A DNA stretch of 64,000 nucleotides from CAYYJS01 sp964472315 (GTDB lineage: Bacteria; Verrucomicrobiota; Kiritimatiellia; UBA8416): contig CAYYJS010000014.1 of assembly GCA_964472315.1 (NCBI GenBank), forward strand, positions 1-64,000. The letters are read 5' to 3'. Positions 18,665 through 27,562 of this stretch are shown piece after piece (the first letter of the stretch is position 1; the number at the start of each line of letters is the position of its first letter). The translations under genes and the position numbers were made by a program. A model generated the notes under the pieces. The model did not search any database and was not told where the DNA came from. It saw only the letters and a list, made by a program, of their open reading frames with translations.

Positions 18665-18696
18665 ATGTCCCTTATCGCTCATGTCCCTTATCGCTC
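18665..18696 (+). repeat. 16-base tandem duplication
   Basis: Two exact, adjacent copies of ATGTCCCTTATCGCTC (18665-18680 and 18681-18696). Part of the word is also found inverted at 29446-29458 in another intergenic region. Role unknown. Confidence 0.7.
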
Positions 18697-18767
18697 ACAC
18701 CTCGCTTGCCAAGGGACGGTGGGTTTGCGATGGTGAACGCGGATGCTGGCGATCGGGAGGAGTGACA

Positions 18768-20024
18768 ATGGATGAATTCAAGGTGGATGTGTTGGGTGCA
18801 TGCCGCGTGGATTCGCCGATCGATGCCGTGTTCGCGGTGAGCGGCGATGCCGTGCTGCTGGATCCGACCGTTTCGGGGTGTGTGACCTGCGGAGGCAAGG
18901 CGCCGCGGTCGCTGGAGATGTCGGGGCCGCGCCGGCGGATCTATTTCGATCCGGCGACGACGTGCGCGGCCATCGTGACCTGCGGCGGGTTGTGTCCGGG
19001 CCTGAACGACGTCATTCGCGCGCTGACCATGGTGCTCTGGTATCGCTACGGCGTGCGCGACATTCGCGGCTTGCGTTACGGCTATGAGGGGCTCGATCCG
19101 GCGTACGGCCACGCTCCGATGGTCCTGACGCCCGAGGTGGTGGCGGATATCCACTACAACGGCGGCACGTTGCTGGGGTCGTCCCGCGGTCCCCAGAACG
19201 TGGATGCGCAGGTCCGTTTCCTGGCCGACCAGGGCATCAACATACTGTTTGCCATTGGCGGTGACGGCACGCAGCGCGGGGCACTGGACATCGCGCGCGC
19301 GGCGGTGGCGCGCGGGCTCGAACTGGCCGTCGTGGGCGTGCCCAAGACCATCGACAACGATATTGCCTGCACCGAGCGGACGTTCGGCTTCGAAACGGCG
19401 GTCGCGCGGAGCCGCGACCCGATCACGGCCATCCATCACGAGGCCAAGGGCGCGCGCAACGGCATCGGTCTGGTCAAGCTGATGGGCCGCGAATCGGGCT
19501 TCATCGCCGCCTACGCGGCGCTTGCGTCGAGCGATGTGAATCTCGTGCTGGTGCCGGAGGTGCCGTTCACCATGGATCGGGTATGCGCATGGCTGGAGGA
19601 CCGACTCGCGCGCAAGTCGCATGCGGTGATCGTCGTGGCCGAAGGGGCCGGACAGGATCTGGTGGCGACCGACGGTCTGGACAAGTCGGGCAACCGCGTG
19701 CTGGGTGACATCGGGTTGTACCTGAAGTCCGAACTGCCGCGGCGTCTCGCGGCGCGGGGCATGACGGCGGTCATGAAGTATGTCGATCCCTCGTACACCA
19801 TTCGCAGCACGGCGGCCAGCGCCGACGACTCGGTTTTCTGCTTCCAGCTCGCGGAAAACGCGGTGCATGCGGCCATGGCCGGGCGGACGGCGATGGTCGT
19901 CGGCCTCAGGAACGGCTATTTCGTCAACGTGCCGATCCCGTGCGCCGTGGGCGAGCGCAAGCGTATCGATCCGTGCGGCGCGCTGTGGCAGAGCGTGATG
20001 AACAATACCGGTCAGCCGTTCTGA
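18768..20024 (+). CDS. pfkA: 6-phosphofructokinase (ATP-type, plant/trypanosome-like)
   Basis: The 418-residue enzyme phosphorylates fructose 6-phosphate, committing it to glycolysis. Motifs are CGGLCPGLNDVIR, GGDGTQRGA, PKTIDNDI and MGRESGFIAA. The Gly of GGDGT (E. coli G104) predicts ATP as donor, while the Lys of PKTIDND (E. coli G124) is the residue usual in PPi enzymes; this mixed state is typical of plant and trypanosomatid ATP-PFKs. The N-terminal ~90 residues extend beyond the short bacterial type. The ATG at 18768 has GGGAGGAG 7 bases upstream. Its 3' end overlaps the convergent histidine kinase by 13 bases. Confidence 0.9.
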   Translation: MDEFKVDVLGACRVDSPIDAVFAVSGDAVLLDPTVSGCVTCGGKAPRSLEMSGPRRRIYFDPATTCAAIVTCGGLCPGLNDVIRALTMVLWYRYGVRDIRGLRYGYEGLDPAYGHAPMVLTPEVVADIHYNGGTLLGSSRGPQNVDAQVRFLADQGINILFAIGGDGTQRGALDIARAAVARGLELAVVGVPKTIDNDIACTERTFGFETAVARSRDPITAIHHEAKGARNGIGLVKLMGRESGFIAAYAALASSDVNLVLVPEVPFTMDRVCAWLEDRLARKSHAVIVVAEGAGQDLVATDGLDKSGNRVLGDIGLYLKSELPRRLAARGMTAVMKYVDPSYTIRSTAASADDSVFCFQLAENAVHAAMAGRTAMVVGLRNGYFVNVPIPCAVGERKRIDPCGALWQSVMNNTGQPF

Positions 20025-21484
20025 GGCGCCGACGCGGCGTCGGGGAGGGCGGGGGTGTTGGCGAAGGTCACGCTGACGGCGGTGCCTTGGCCGGGTTGGC
20101 TGACAATGTCGAAAGCACCGCCGATTTCCTCCGTGCGGTAGCGCATGCTGCGCAGGCCCATGCCGGCGCCGGTTGCCATCGCGGTATCGAAGCCGATACC
20201 GTTGTCGGTGACGACGAGGGCGCCGCAGTGGTCGCCGAGCGCGAGGCGGAGGGAGATGTCCGTGGCGTGCCCGTGGCGGATCGCGTTGTGGATGGCTTCG
20301 CGGGCGATGTAGTACAGGTGCAGGGCGACGGCGCTGTTCCACACATGCGCTTCGCCGCCGCAGCTGAATTCGCAGGCGATGCGGTAGACGCGCGCCGTCT
20401 CGGCCGCCAGTTCCTCGAAGGCGTTGGCGAGTCCGTTCTCGGACATGTCGACCGGACTGAGTCCCTTGGCGATGCGGTGCGTCGATGCGACGGCGCGGCG
20501 GATGAGTTCGGCGATCTCGCCGATCTGTCGGGAACTGGAGCTGTCCTGCGCCCGGAGGGCGCGTTCGATGGAACTGCACATGAAGGCGATGCCGGCCAGT
20601 TCCTGGCAGATCGTATCGTGCAGGTCCTGTCCGATGCGTTGCTGCTCGCCGGTGACGGCCTGCAGCATCTCCGACTGGATGCGTCGCCGCTCGGCGCTCT
20701 CGCGCCGGAGTTGCTCGCCGGTCGCGCGCAACGCGGCGGTGCGTTCGTCCACGAGTTGTTCGAGATGGGCATGGACCGTCTGGAGATCCTCCTGCGCCGT
20801 GCGCCGGTCGCGGATTTCCCGCTGGAGCTGCTCCGTCCGGATCGAGATCTGGTCGACCATGAGATTGACCTCGCGGTTGATCAGGTCGATTTCCTCGTAG
20901 CTGTGTCCGCGCAGGCGGCCCTGAAAACTGCCGCCGGCGATCTCGCGGAGCTGCCGCACGACATCGCGTAGCGCGCCGCCGAGGCGGATGTTGAGCAGGT
21001 AGCTGACCGGCAGGATGGTGGCGCAGATGCCGAGTATCACGCCGAGCAGGCTGATGCGGGCGAGACCACCGAGCCCCATTTGCAGCCGCCGGCGACTGAA
21101 CGAGGCATCCACCCGACCGACCGATTCGCCACGGCAGATGACGTCCGCGCCCGCGGTCATGACGTTTACGTCCGGCATGAACCGTCTGCGGTAAAGCGCG
21201 TCCCCGAATTGCGTGGATATGCACACCTCGACGAGGGACACGTCGGGCGGGTAGGCGTCGAAGTAACGGCCGATGGAGGCGCGATCGAGGTTCCAGACGG
21301 GGATGGCCAGGGAGTCGGCGAGGTGCCGAACGGATGTGTCGATGTGGTCCTGCAGTTCCCGCGCGCGCAGGGTCCGGCTCGCAAGAAAGGCGGCACCGGA
21401 TACGAGCAGGGCGACGGCGACAAGCGACGTGCTGATCCAGACGGTCAGATCCTGTGCGATGCTGCGGCTACGGCGTCGCCCCAT
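20012..21484 (-). CDS. NarX/LiaS-like sensor histidine kinase
   Basis: The 490-residue kinase has an N-terminal helix (~12-34), an extracytoplasmic sensor of ~100 residues, a second helix (~140-165), a HAMP-like segment, a long coiled coil (~220-280) and a HisKA_3 core with the phosphoacceptor H289 in QDLHDTICQE. The C-terminal ATPase has HNAIRHGHA (N box), DNGIGFD (G1) and GMGLRSM (G2). Such kinases pair with NarL/LuxR-type response regulators, but none adjoins. Its start overlaps the end of the solute-binding gene by 17 bases, so a periplasmic binding protein and a membrane sensor are co-expressed. It may read ligand occupancy of that protein (inference). Confidence 0.88.
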   Translation of the reverse strand: MGRRRSRSIAQDLTVWISTSLVAVALLVSGAAFLASRTLRARELQDHIDTSVRHLADSLAIPVWNLDRASIGRYFDAYPPDVSLVEVCISTQFGDALYRRRFMPDVNVMTAGADVICRGESVGRVDASFSRRRLQMGLGGLARISLLGVILGICATILPVSYLLNIRLGGALRDVVRQLREIAGGSFQGRLRGHSYEEIDLINREVNLMVDQISIRTEQLQREIRDRRTAQEDLQTVHAHLEQLVDERTAALRATGEQLRRESAERRRIQSEMLQAVTGEQQRIGQDLHDTICQELAGIAFMCSSIERALRAQDSSSSRQIGEIAELIRRAVASTHRIAKGLSPVDMSENGLANAFEELAAETARVYRIACEFSCGGEAHVWNSAVALHLYYIAREAIHNAIRHGHATDISLRLALGDHCGALVVTDNGIGFDTAMATGAGMGLRSMRYRTEEIGGAFDIVSQPGQGTAVSVTFANTPALPDAASAPQNG

Positions 21485-23066
21485 GGTCTTCCCCCTTCAC
21501 CGGTTCCTCAAGACGTTCCGCGTCGGTGTAGCGGGCGCGGATTCGATCGTAGGCGCCCGTCTGCTTCAGCGTCCTGAGTTCGGCATAGTACGCGTGCATG
21601 AGACGCTCGAGATCCGGGTAATTCGACAACCTGACGAATGGCGCCAGATAGGGTTTCCGCAGGAGCGGCTTCGGGAGCCAGGCCACACTGTCGGCGAGCC
21701 CGAGACGCTTCAGCGTCGCCTGACCGGCCGTGAGGTCCATCGGGTACAGGTCGATTTCGTCGTTGACCAGGCCGCGGATTGCATCGTCGATGTTGTTGTA
21801 GGTCGCACCCGGAAGGCCCGCCTCCAGAAACTCGGGGCAATAGGAGTAATCCCTGTTGGTTCCGATCCGGAACCCGTCGGTCTTGAGCTGCGCGAGGGAT
21901 TCGAAACGCAGTTTCGTGGCGTCCCGCGTCTTCACAAAGAAGACATACTTGGACATCCAGAGGTAGTCCGGCGGCAAGGCGCCGCTGGCGGCGAATTCGC
22001 GCTGTTCGGTGGTGAAGAAGAGGTCGCCCTCGCGCGATTCCTTGTAGGAGACCGACAGCACGGCGTCGGCGGCGCCCTTCGTGACCATCATCCAGGCGCG
22101 GCTCCAGGGATAGAAGCGGAATTCGTACGGCAGGCCGAGTTTGCGCATGATCAGATCGGTGACCTCCACGTCGATCCCGCTGGGCTTGCCGTCGTCCAGG
22201 TACTCGAACGGGTGCCATTCCTCGCAGACGAAGATGAGTGGGCGGGGAGGATTGCGCACGAGCGGCGGCATGGTGGCCGCCCAGAGCGAGGCGTATTCGC
22301 CCGACTCGTGCAACCGGGATAATTCGGCATGGAAACGCGCGGCGATGCCGGTCAAGTCCGGGTACGACGAGGCCTTCGCGAAAGCGCAGAGGTAGGGTTT
22401 CGCGAAGATCTCGCGCGGCAGATAGGTGAGCGTCGCGCGCAGGTCGAGCTTGTCGAGCAGTGCAAGGCCGACGCAGCGATCGATCGGCAGCACATCGATC
22501 TCACCCGCGGCCAGCGCCCGCAGCCCGTCCGCGGGCGTCGTGTAGACGGCGGTCTTGACGGTGTCGGCCCACGCGCGGAAGTCGGCGGTGTAGCTGTATT
22601 CCCGGATCAGACCGACCCGGTATCCGTCGTCCTTCACCTGTTCGAGCGACGCGAATCGGAGCGACGCGTCGAAACGCCGGTTGATGAAGAAGACATAGTG
22701 CGTGATCCAGAGGTAGTCGGGCGCGATGGTTCCGGCGGACAGAAACTCGCGCTGACCGGGTGTGAAGTGCAGGGCGGCTTCCCGTTCCGGCTGATAGGAA
22801 ACGCTGAGGACGGCATCCGCGGCGCCCTTGGTGACCATCATCCAGGCGCGGGCGAACGGATAGAACTTGATCTGGTAGGGGATGTCGAGCGTGCGCATGA
22901 TGCGGCCGACGATCTCGACGTCGAAGCCGGCCGGCCGGCCGTCGTCGTCTTCGTACTCGAAGGGCGGATAGGGCTCGCAAACGATGGTCAGCGGCTCCGC
23001 GGCCCGTAGGGCGGACGCGAGCAGGCCGACGAGCGTGAGCGCAACGAGGGTGTTCGGTAGTCTCAT
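21468..23066 (-). CDS. Tandem periplasmic solute-binding protein (two SBP_bac_3 domains)
   Basis: The 532-residue protein has a signal peptide (~1-23, cut after ALRA) and two consecutive family-3 solute-binding domains (~24-262 and ~272-515). The halves are clearly duplicates: both begin with CE(P/E)(Y/W)xPFEY, then G(F/I)DVE, and share the near-identical stretch FYPxxRAWMMVTKGAADAVL. This family binds amino acids and similar polar solutes. No ABC permease or ATPase adjoins, so it probably senses rather than imports (inference). The ATG at 23066 overlaps the pdxB stop as ATGA, and its end overlaps the kinase start. Confidence 0.88.
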   Translation of the reverse strand: MRLPNTLVALTLVGLLASALRAAEPLTIVCEPYPPFEYEDDDGRPAGFDVEIVGRIMRTLDIPYQIKFYPFARAWMMVTKGAADAVLSVSYQPEREAALHFTPGQREFLSAGTIAPDYLWITHYVFFINRRFDASLRFASLEQVKDDGYRVGLIREYSYTADFRAWADTVKTAVYTTPADGLRALAAGEIDVLPIDRCVGLALLDKLDLRATLTYLPREIFAKPYLCAFAKASSYPDLTGIAARFHAELSRLHESGEYASLWAATMPPLVRNPPRPLIFVCEEWHPFEYLDDGKPSGIDVEVTDLIMRKLGLPYEFRFYPWSRAWMMVTKGAADAVLSVSYKESREGDLFFTTEQREFAASGALPPDYLWMSKYVFFVKTRDATKLRFESLAQLKTDGFRIGTNRDYSYCPEFLEAGLPGATYNNIDDAIRGLVNDEIDLYPMDLTAGQATLKRLGLADSVAWLPKPLLRKPYLAPFVRLSNYPDLERLMHAYYAELRTLKQTGAYDRIRARYTDAERLEEPVKGEDHGATP

Positions 23067-24256
23067 GGGTCCGACTTCCCTTGGTTGCCGCGGCCGGCGC
23101 CGGGCGGCGGTTCGTTGGGCGGGCATGCGAAGCCGAGTCCCGACAGTTTGCGCGCAAGCGTTGGCCCATCGCCCTCGACATGGACCCGCGTGTACGGGAA
23201 CTCGCGGCGCATGGGGTACTGCTTGCGGAGCCGGTCGAAATGCGACGGCCGATCCGCGCAGGCGGCGCGCAGGCGCGCATCGTCGGCCTCGATATCGTAG
23301 ACCTGCCGTACGACTTCGCGGAGCGCCGGTTCGTCGTTGCGTGCGGCGGCACGGATGCGGATGTCGGGCACGAGTGGCGGCGGCAGGTGCTCGGCCGCCG
23401 TCCAGGACGGCGACACGGCCAGAAAGCGGCAGGCGGCTTCGTAGACCATGACCGTGCCCTGCACCTTGCCTTCGAACGAATGACCCGCGATGTGCGGAGT
23501 TGCGAGATCGGCTCGCGCCAACAGATCCGGCGAGAAGTTCGGTTCACCCTCCCAGGTGTCGATGACCGCATGCGACACGCGGCCGTCGCCGAGTGCGGCA
23601 AGCAGGTCGGCTGTGACCATGACGCCGCCGCGGGCGGCATTGACGAAAACGGCGCCCGGTTTCATCGCCGACAGAAAACCGGCGTCGACCATGCGGCGCG
23701 TGGCATCCGGGCCGGCGCCGGTCAGCGGCACATGCAGCGTCACGTAGTCGGCCTCGGCCAGAAGGGTGCGTAGCGGCGTATAGGCGTTCGTCGGCGACTC
23801 CGCACGTTCGCGCGGGGGGTCGTTCCGGAGCACGCGCATACCGAGGGCTTCCGCCTTGGCGGCGACGCGCCTGCCCACGTTGCCGACACCGATGACGCCG
23901 ATCGTGCGCCCCTCCAGGCGCAGTCCGTGACGCTCGACCAGACAAAGGAGGGCGGCGGTCAGGTACTCGGAGACGCTGTTGGCGTTGCAGCCCGGCGCAT
24001 AGCACCAATGGATGCCGGCCGATTCGACCCAGGCGCGGTCGATGTGGTCGGTTCCGATGGTGGCCGTGCCCACGAAACGGACACGGCTGCCTTCGAGCAG
24101 GGCGCGATTCACGACGGTCGTGGAACGGATGGCCAGGATGTCCGCGTCACGCACGTCGTCGGCCGTCATGGCGCGACCGTCGAGAATCGTCACGTCGCCG
24201 AGCGTGGAAAACGCTTCCGCCGCGAGCGGCATGTTGCGGTCACAGACAATTTTCAC
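23063..24256 (-). CDS. pdxB: Erythronate-4-phosphate dehydrogenase PdxB
   Basis: The 397-residue D-isomer-specific 2-hydroxyacid dehydrogenase oxidises 4-phosphoerythronate in the DXP-dependent branch of pyridoxal phosphate synthesis. It opens with KIVCDRNMPLA, has GTATIGTDHID, the NAD-binding GVGNVGRR, WEGEP and HIAGHSFEGK, and the PdxB-specific C-terminal dimerisation domain with FDRLRKQYPMRREF. The start chosen is GTG 24256, matching the family N-terminus, with GGGAG ~9 bases upstream; an ATG at 24295 would add 13 unlikely residues. It is first in an overlapping set with the binding protein and sensor kinase, an odd pairing. Confidence 0.93.
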   Translation of the reverse strand: MKIVCDRNMPLAAEAFSTLGDVTILDGRAMTADDVRDADILAIRSTTVVNRALLEGSRVRFVGTATIGTDHIDRAWVESAGIHWCYAPGCNANSVSEYLTAALLCLVERHGLRLEGRTIGVIGVGNVGRRVAAKAEALGMRVLRNDPPRERAESPTNAYTPLRTLLAEADYVTLHVPLTGAGPDATRRMVDAGFLSAMKPGAVFVNAARGGVMVTADLLAALGDGRVSHAVIDTWEGEPNFSPDLLARADLATPHIAGHSFEGKVQGTVMVYEAACRFLAVSPSWTAAEHLPPPLVPDIRIRAAARNDEPALREVVRQVYDIEADDARLRAACADRPSHFDRLRKQYPMRREFPYTRVHVEGDGPTLARKLSGLGFACPPNEPPPGAGRGNQGKSDP

Positions 24257-24392
24257 CGTGCTTGCTCCCGTCTCAAACCCGCCTGGCAAGGGCACAACCA
24301 GAGAAACAACCGAATGCTAATGGTAAACGCGGCGCGTGCCGAGAAGTTTTTTTGGCGCCCGGCATCGATCCTGCGGCGTCCGTCTGGCGGAT

Positions 24393-25682
24393 CTATTTGG
24401 GATCGCGCGAGATCGCGCAGGCGTAGGCGCCGTCCGATTCGGCTTCGGGCGGGAAGATGAGGATATCCTTGAGCTTGTGGAAGTCCGGGTGGTCGCCCAG
24501 AAACCGGTCGATCTGGTGCTGGTTCTCCTCCTGTTCGAGGCTGCAGGTGCTGTAGACGAGGCGTCCGCCGGGACGCAGGTGGGGTACGGCGCTGTCCAGA
24601 AGTTCGCGTTGCAGACGGCAGAGGCGGGCCAGACGGTCGCTCGAGAAGCGCCACCGTGCATCCGGGCGCCGGCGGAGCACGCCGGTGTTCGAGCAGGGCA
24701 CATCGAGCAGGATGCGGTCGAACCCGGTTGCGCCGGCGAGGTGCGTGAGGGCGGCGGCGTCCGTGGCGTTGCCGTGAACGACGCCGATGCTCGTGGTTTG
24801 CAGACGCCCGATGTTGTCGCGGAGCGCATGCAGCCGGTCGGCGTGCGGTTCCATGGCGATGATACGGCCGTCATCGCCGATGGCGGCCGCGATGCGGAGC
24901 GTCTTGCCGCCCGGCGCCGCGCAGGCATCGAGGATGAGCTGGCCGGGGTGAGGCGCGAGGAGCCGGATCGCGGCATCCGTGGCCGGATCCTGTACCAGGA
25001 AAAGCCCGTCGTCGAAGCCGGGCAGTTCATCGACCCGGCGGCCCCGCGGCACGAGCAGGTAGCCTTCGGGCCATGGGGTCGGCGTGGCGGCGGTGTCGAT
25101 GCCGGCCCCGGCCCACAAGGTCTGGAGCGCGGACGGTGTCGTCTTCAACGTGTTGACGACGATCGCCACCGGCGGCGGCTGGTTGTTCCAGATGGCGAGC
25201 GCCTCGGTGCGCGTCAGTCCGAACTGCAGGCTCCAGCGCTGGATCAGGGCGTCCGGGTGGGACTCCCGGACCGACAGGGGTTGGAGGGCCAGGTCGCGCG
25301 TCAGCGGGTCGCGCTGGCGGACCATGTTGCGCAGGACCGCGTTGACGAAACCGATGCGTTTGCGGCCGGCGATGGGTTTCGCGGCCGTGACGGTCTCGTT
25401 GACCGCGGCGTGCGGCGGCACGCCCGTCATGAAAAAGATCTGGTAGGCTCCGACCATCAGAAATGCGGCGAGTTCGGGCGTCGGCGCGCGTTCCGTGCAG
25501 TGGGCGATCAGCCATTCGAGGGCGCGTTTGCGCCGGACGGCGCCCATCACGATTTCCACGACGGTGGCGCGTTCGGGGCAGGCGCCCGGGATCAGGCGGT
25601 CGGGAAAATCGGAGGTGCGGAGCCACTGTTCGATGGCGTGGGCGGCGATGGCGCGAGGATTCCGTGTGTCGGGGCTGGTCAT
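24393..25682 (-). CDS. rsmB: 16S rRNA (cytosine967-C5)-methyltransferase RsmB
   Basis: The 429-residue protein has an NusB-like N-terminal RNA-binding domain (~10-140), a linker, and a Rossmann m5C methyltransferase domain with DACAAPGGKT (SAM), the release Cys in DVPCSNTG and the catalytic nucleophile Cys in STCSLEQEEN. RsmB (Fmu/Sun) methylates C967 of 16S rRNA. The ATG at 25682 has GGAG ~9 bases upstream and overlaps the rlmN stop by 4 bases (ATGA), so the two modification genes are coupled. A 136-base gap separates it from pdxB; no convincing terminator was seen there. Confidence 0.93.
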   Translation of the reverse strand: MTSPDTRNPRAIAAHAIEQWLRTSDFPDRLIPGACPERATVVEIVMGAVRRKRALEWLIAHCTERAPTPELAAFLMVGAYQIFFMTGVPPHAAVNETVTAAKPIAGRKRIGFVNAVLRNMVRQRDPLTRDLALQPLSVRESHPDALIQRWSLQFGLTRTEALAIWNNQPPPVAIVVNTLKTTPSALQTLWAGAGIDTAATPTPWPEGYLLVPRGRRVDELPGFDDGLFLVQDPATDAAIRLLAPHPGQLILDACAAPGGKTLRIAAAIGDDGRIIAMEPHADRLHALRDNIGRLQTTSIGVVHGNATDAAALTHLAGATGFDRILLDVPCSNTGVLRRRPDARWRFSSDRLARLCRLQRELLDSAVPHLRPGGRLVYSTCSLEQEENQHQIDRFLGDHPDFHKLKDILIFPPEAESDGAYACAISRDPK

Positions 25683-26719
25683 GCGTGGCTCCGTCGTAGT
25701 TGGCCGCATGCGGCATTGACGCCGCGGCCTCGTGAAAAACGCAGGGTGGAGTTGATACCGGCTTCCGCCAGCACGGTGGCGAAGCGTTCCGCCCGATCGC
25801 CGGGCGGCGCCTTGCCCGCGTATCCGTCCACCGGACTGAGCGGGATCAGGTTGACGCGGCAGCGCATGCCGCGCAGCAGGTCGATGAGTTCGAGGGCCGC
25901 GCGCTCGTTGTCGTTCACGCCGTCGACAAGCGTGTACTCGAAGGTGACGATGCGGTTGGTGGTCGCGGTGTAGGCGCGGCAGGCGTCCATGAGCGATTCC
26001 AGCGGGTGGAGTTGGTTCACGGGCATCAGACGCCGACGCAGGGCGTCGTTGGGCGCGTGCAGCGAGACCGACAGTTCGAACTGGAGTCCTTCGGTGGCGA
26101 GGCGTTGGATGCCGGGCACCAGGCCGCAGGTGCTGATGGTGATGCGCCGCGCGCCGATGGCCAGAGCCTTCGGATGGTTGATCAGGCGGGCGGCCTTCAG
26201 GACGTGGTCGTAGTTGTCGAACGGTTCGCCCATCCCCATGAATACGATGTTATTCGGCGCGGCGCCCTGCAGACGGGCCGCGACGAGGACCTGCGCCACG
26301 ATTTCACCGGCGCTCAGGTCGCGCGCGAAGCCGCCCTTGCCGCTGGCGCAGAAGGCGCAGGAGAAGCGGCAGCCGACCTGGCAGGAGACGCACAGCGTGC
26401 AGCGGTCCCGGTGGGGTATCCAGACGCACTCGACGGTTTCGCCGTCGTACAGACTCAGGAGATATTTCACCGTGCCCGTTTCGTCGGTATGGGTTGTCAC
26501 GGGCGTTTCGGAGATGGGTGCGAACGCTTGCGCGAACGCCGCGCGCAGCGGGTTCGGCAGATTCGACATGTTCCGCCAATCCGTTACGAAGCGACGGTAG
26601 ACCCAGTCGAGCACCTGCGTGGCGCGGAAGCGAGGGCAGGGGAGTTGTTCACAGAACGCCTCCAGTTCCTCGGGAAGCAGGTCGCAGATGCAGGGCAGTG
26701 GGGCGGTGGCGGTTGTCAT
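25679..26719 (-). CDS. rlmN: Radical SAM 23S rRNA/tRNA adenine-C2 methyltransferase RlmN
   Basis: The 346-residue enzyme makes m2A2503 in 23S rRNA and m2A37 in some tRNAs. The 4Fe-4S triad is CRFSCAFC (CX3CX2C), followed by GMGEPFDNY, STCGL and SLHAPND, with the catalytic C-terminal Cys in GVNAACGQL. N-terminal DWVYRR also fits. The ATG at 26719 matches the family start; 14 bases separate it from the preceding small membrane-protein gene, so they likely form one transcript with rsmB downstream. Confidence 0.94.
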   Translation of the reverse strand: MTTATAPLPCICDLLPEELEAFCEQLPCPRFRATQVLDWVYRRFVTDWRNMSNLPNPLRAAFAQAFAPISETPVTTHTDETGTVKYLLSLYDGETVECVWIPHRDRCTLCVSCQVGCRFSCAFCASGKGGFARDLSAGEIVAQVLVAARLQGAAPNNIVFMGMGEPFDNYDHVLKAARLINHPKALAIGARRITISTCGLVPGIQRLATEGLQFELSVSLHAPNDALRRRLMPVNQLHPLESLMDACRAYTATTNRIVTFEYTLVDGVNDNERAALELIDLLRGMRCRVNLIPLSPVDGYAGKAPPGDRAERFATVLAEAGINSTLRFSRGRGVNAACGQLRRSHA

Positions 26720-26733
26720 CGTCGCCGACGCGA

Positions 26734-27045
26734 CTACGAGCCTACAGGGCCGGCCTGCATCGGCTTCGGAAAGGCCGGGCTGTAGTAGGTCCACTCCATC
26801 CACTGCAAGGCAACCAGCACGATGAATGCCACCGTGGCGATCAACGCCAGGATGGCGAACACCGTATAGGAGGGCCGCTTGGGGGCCACGAACGCCGCCT
26901 GCGCGGTCACGGGCGATGTTGCTTCGCCGGTCGCCTGGGACGCCGCTTCGTCCGTCGCCGTCTCAGCTCCGCCCGCGGCGTCCGGCGGGAGCACCGTGCG
27001 GACTGTCTTGACCTTGAGCGTCTTCTTGATTGTCGGTTCGGCCAT
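26734..27045 (-). CDS. Small single-pass membrane protein, unknown
   Basis: The 103-residue protein starts with a basic stretch (KKTLKVKTVRTV), continues with an Ala/Thr/Glu-rich low-complexity segment (~23-55) and has one strong transmembrane helix (~60-82), then a short WMEWTYYSP tail. It looks like a membrane anchor with a flexible cytoplasmic tail. An AAAGG site is ~9 bases before the ATG. It heads the rlmN-rsmB transcript, only 14 bases upstream of rlmN. No family is recognised. Confidence 0.6.
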   Translation of the reverse strand: MAEPTIKKTLKVKTVRTVLPPDAAGGAETATDEAASQATGEATSPVTAQAAFVAPKRPSYTVFAILALIATVAFIVLVALQWMEWTYYSPAFPKPMQAGPVGS

Positions 27046-27220
27046 CTGTCTGCAACCTTTTCGTTAGGTACACGCCACCATGCGTCACGTGTGGAAGGAA
27101 GATAAACCGCGGCCTTTGTTCCCGCAAGCCGAAAGTGGGGGCCCGCCAAGCGGCATCTCCGTGCCCGGAGCGTCTTGCCTTGCACATACGGCCGCAATCT
27201 GAAATGTTTGGCAGCGTTGA

Positions 27221-27349
27221 GCGGGGGCGGAGGCGGAGTTTCTGAAAGAGGGCGGTATCCGCGAGCGCATGACCCGCGCGCGGCTCGAAGCCCGCGGCGA
27301 CGCGTTCGCGCCGAAGCCCGACCCAAGGGCCAGAGGGGTCACGTCTTAA
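27221..27349 (+). pseudogene. Possible remnant of a four-helix-bundle suffix gene
   Basis: The frame opens after a stop at 27218 and encodes AEAEFLKEGGIRERMTRARL followed by a short tail and a stop at 27347. The EGGxxERMTRARL pattern is reminiscent, from memory, of the C-terminus of small four-helix-bundle suffix proteins. No start codon or upstream helices are present, so at most it is a fragment. Confidence 0.25.
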
Positions 27350-27366
27350 CATCTAACAATTAGGAT

Positions 27367-27405
27367 GGGCGCGTCTCGGAGAGACGTGCCTACTGGGAGT
27401 ACGCG
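27367..27405. repeat. Palindromic intergenic repeat, copy 3 (partial)
   Basis: An inverted and slightly altered palindrome A (27367-27389) followed by ACTGGGAGTACGCGC, the same linker that joins the hairpins in copies 1 and 4. The rest of the element is missing. Confidence 0.6.
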
Positions 27406-27439
27406 CATGACGGCGCGGCGCATGCGCGGGTTTGGCGAA

Positions 27440-27562
27440 TCAGTCTTCGCCGAGAGCCTCGATGTCGGCCAGGTCCTTTTTGCGCCCAGCGGATCGCTTG
27501 TTCTTGATGTACTCCCGTTGGCCAATGCAGGCGACTCGGCGTGCGTTTACGTACAGGCATGT
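27440..27562 (-). pseudogene. Remnant of a nucleotidyltransferase-type gene
   Basis: Read on the minus strand, this frame ends REYIKNKRSAGRKKDLADIE plus ALGED and a stop at 27440-27442. The pattern (Y/L)IxNKRxxGRxKDxADxExL is the usual C-terminus of small nucleotidyltransferase-fold proteins often found in toxin-antitoxin-like loci. Upstream residues lose resemblance within ~15 codons and no start is supported. It is therefore a 3' fragment, next to vapBC in a zone of decayed genes. Confidence 0.5.

Larger units (their letters stand above)
18330..18767. other. Intergenic region with repeats
   Basis: No gene is supported. It contains palindromic repeat copy 2 (18353-18600), and a perfect tandem of the 16-base word ATGTCCCTTATCGCTC at 18665-18696. 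A 13-base piece of that word (as GCGATAAGGGACA) recurs inverted at 29446-29458. The phosphofructokinase ribosome site (GGGAGGAG) lies at the right edge. Confidence 0.6.
27046..27439. other. Non-coding accessory stretch with gene debris
   Basis: No intact gene is supported. At 27239-27349 (+) a frame ending FLKEGGIRERMTRARLEA...stop resembles the end of four-helix-bundle suffix proteins (weak). At 27367-27389 there is an inverted copy of palindrome A (arms GGCGCGTCTC and GAGACGTGCC), followed by the linker ACTGGGAGTA. Confidence 0.4.

Noticed and set aside
24330..24370. Terminator between rsmB and pdxB
   Set aside because: A T-run is present, but the possible stem is only 5 bp with a long loop on either strand.
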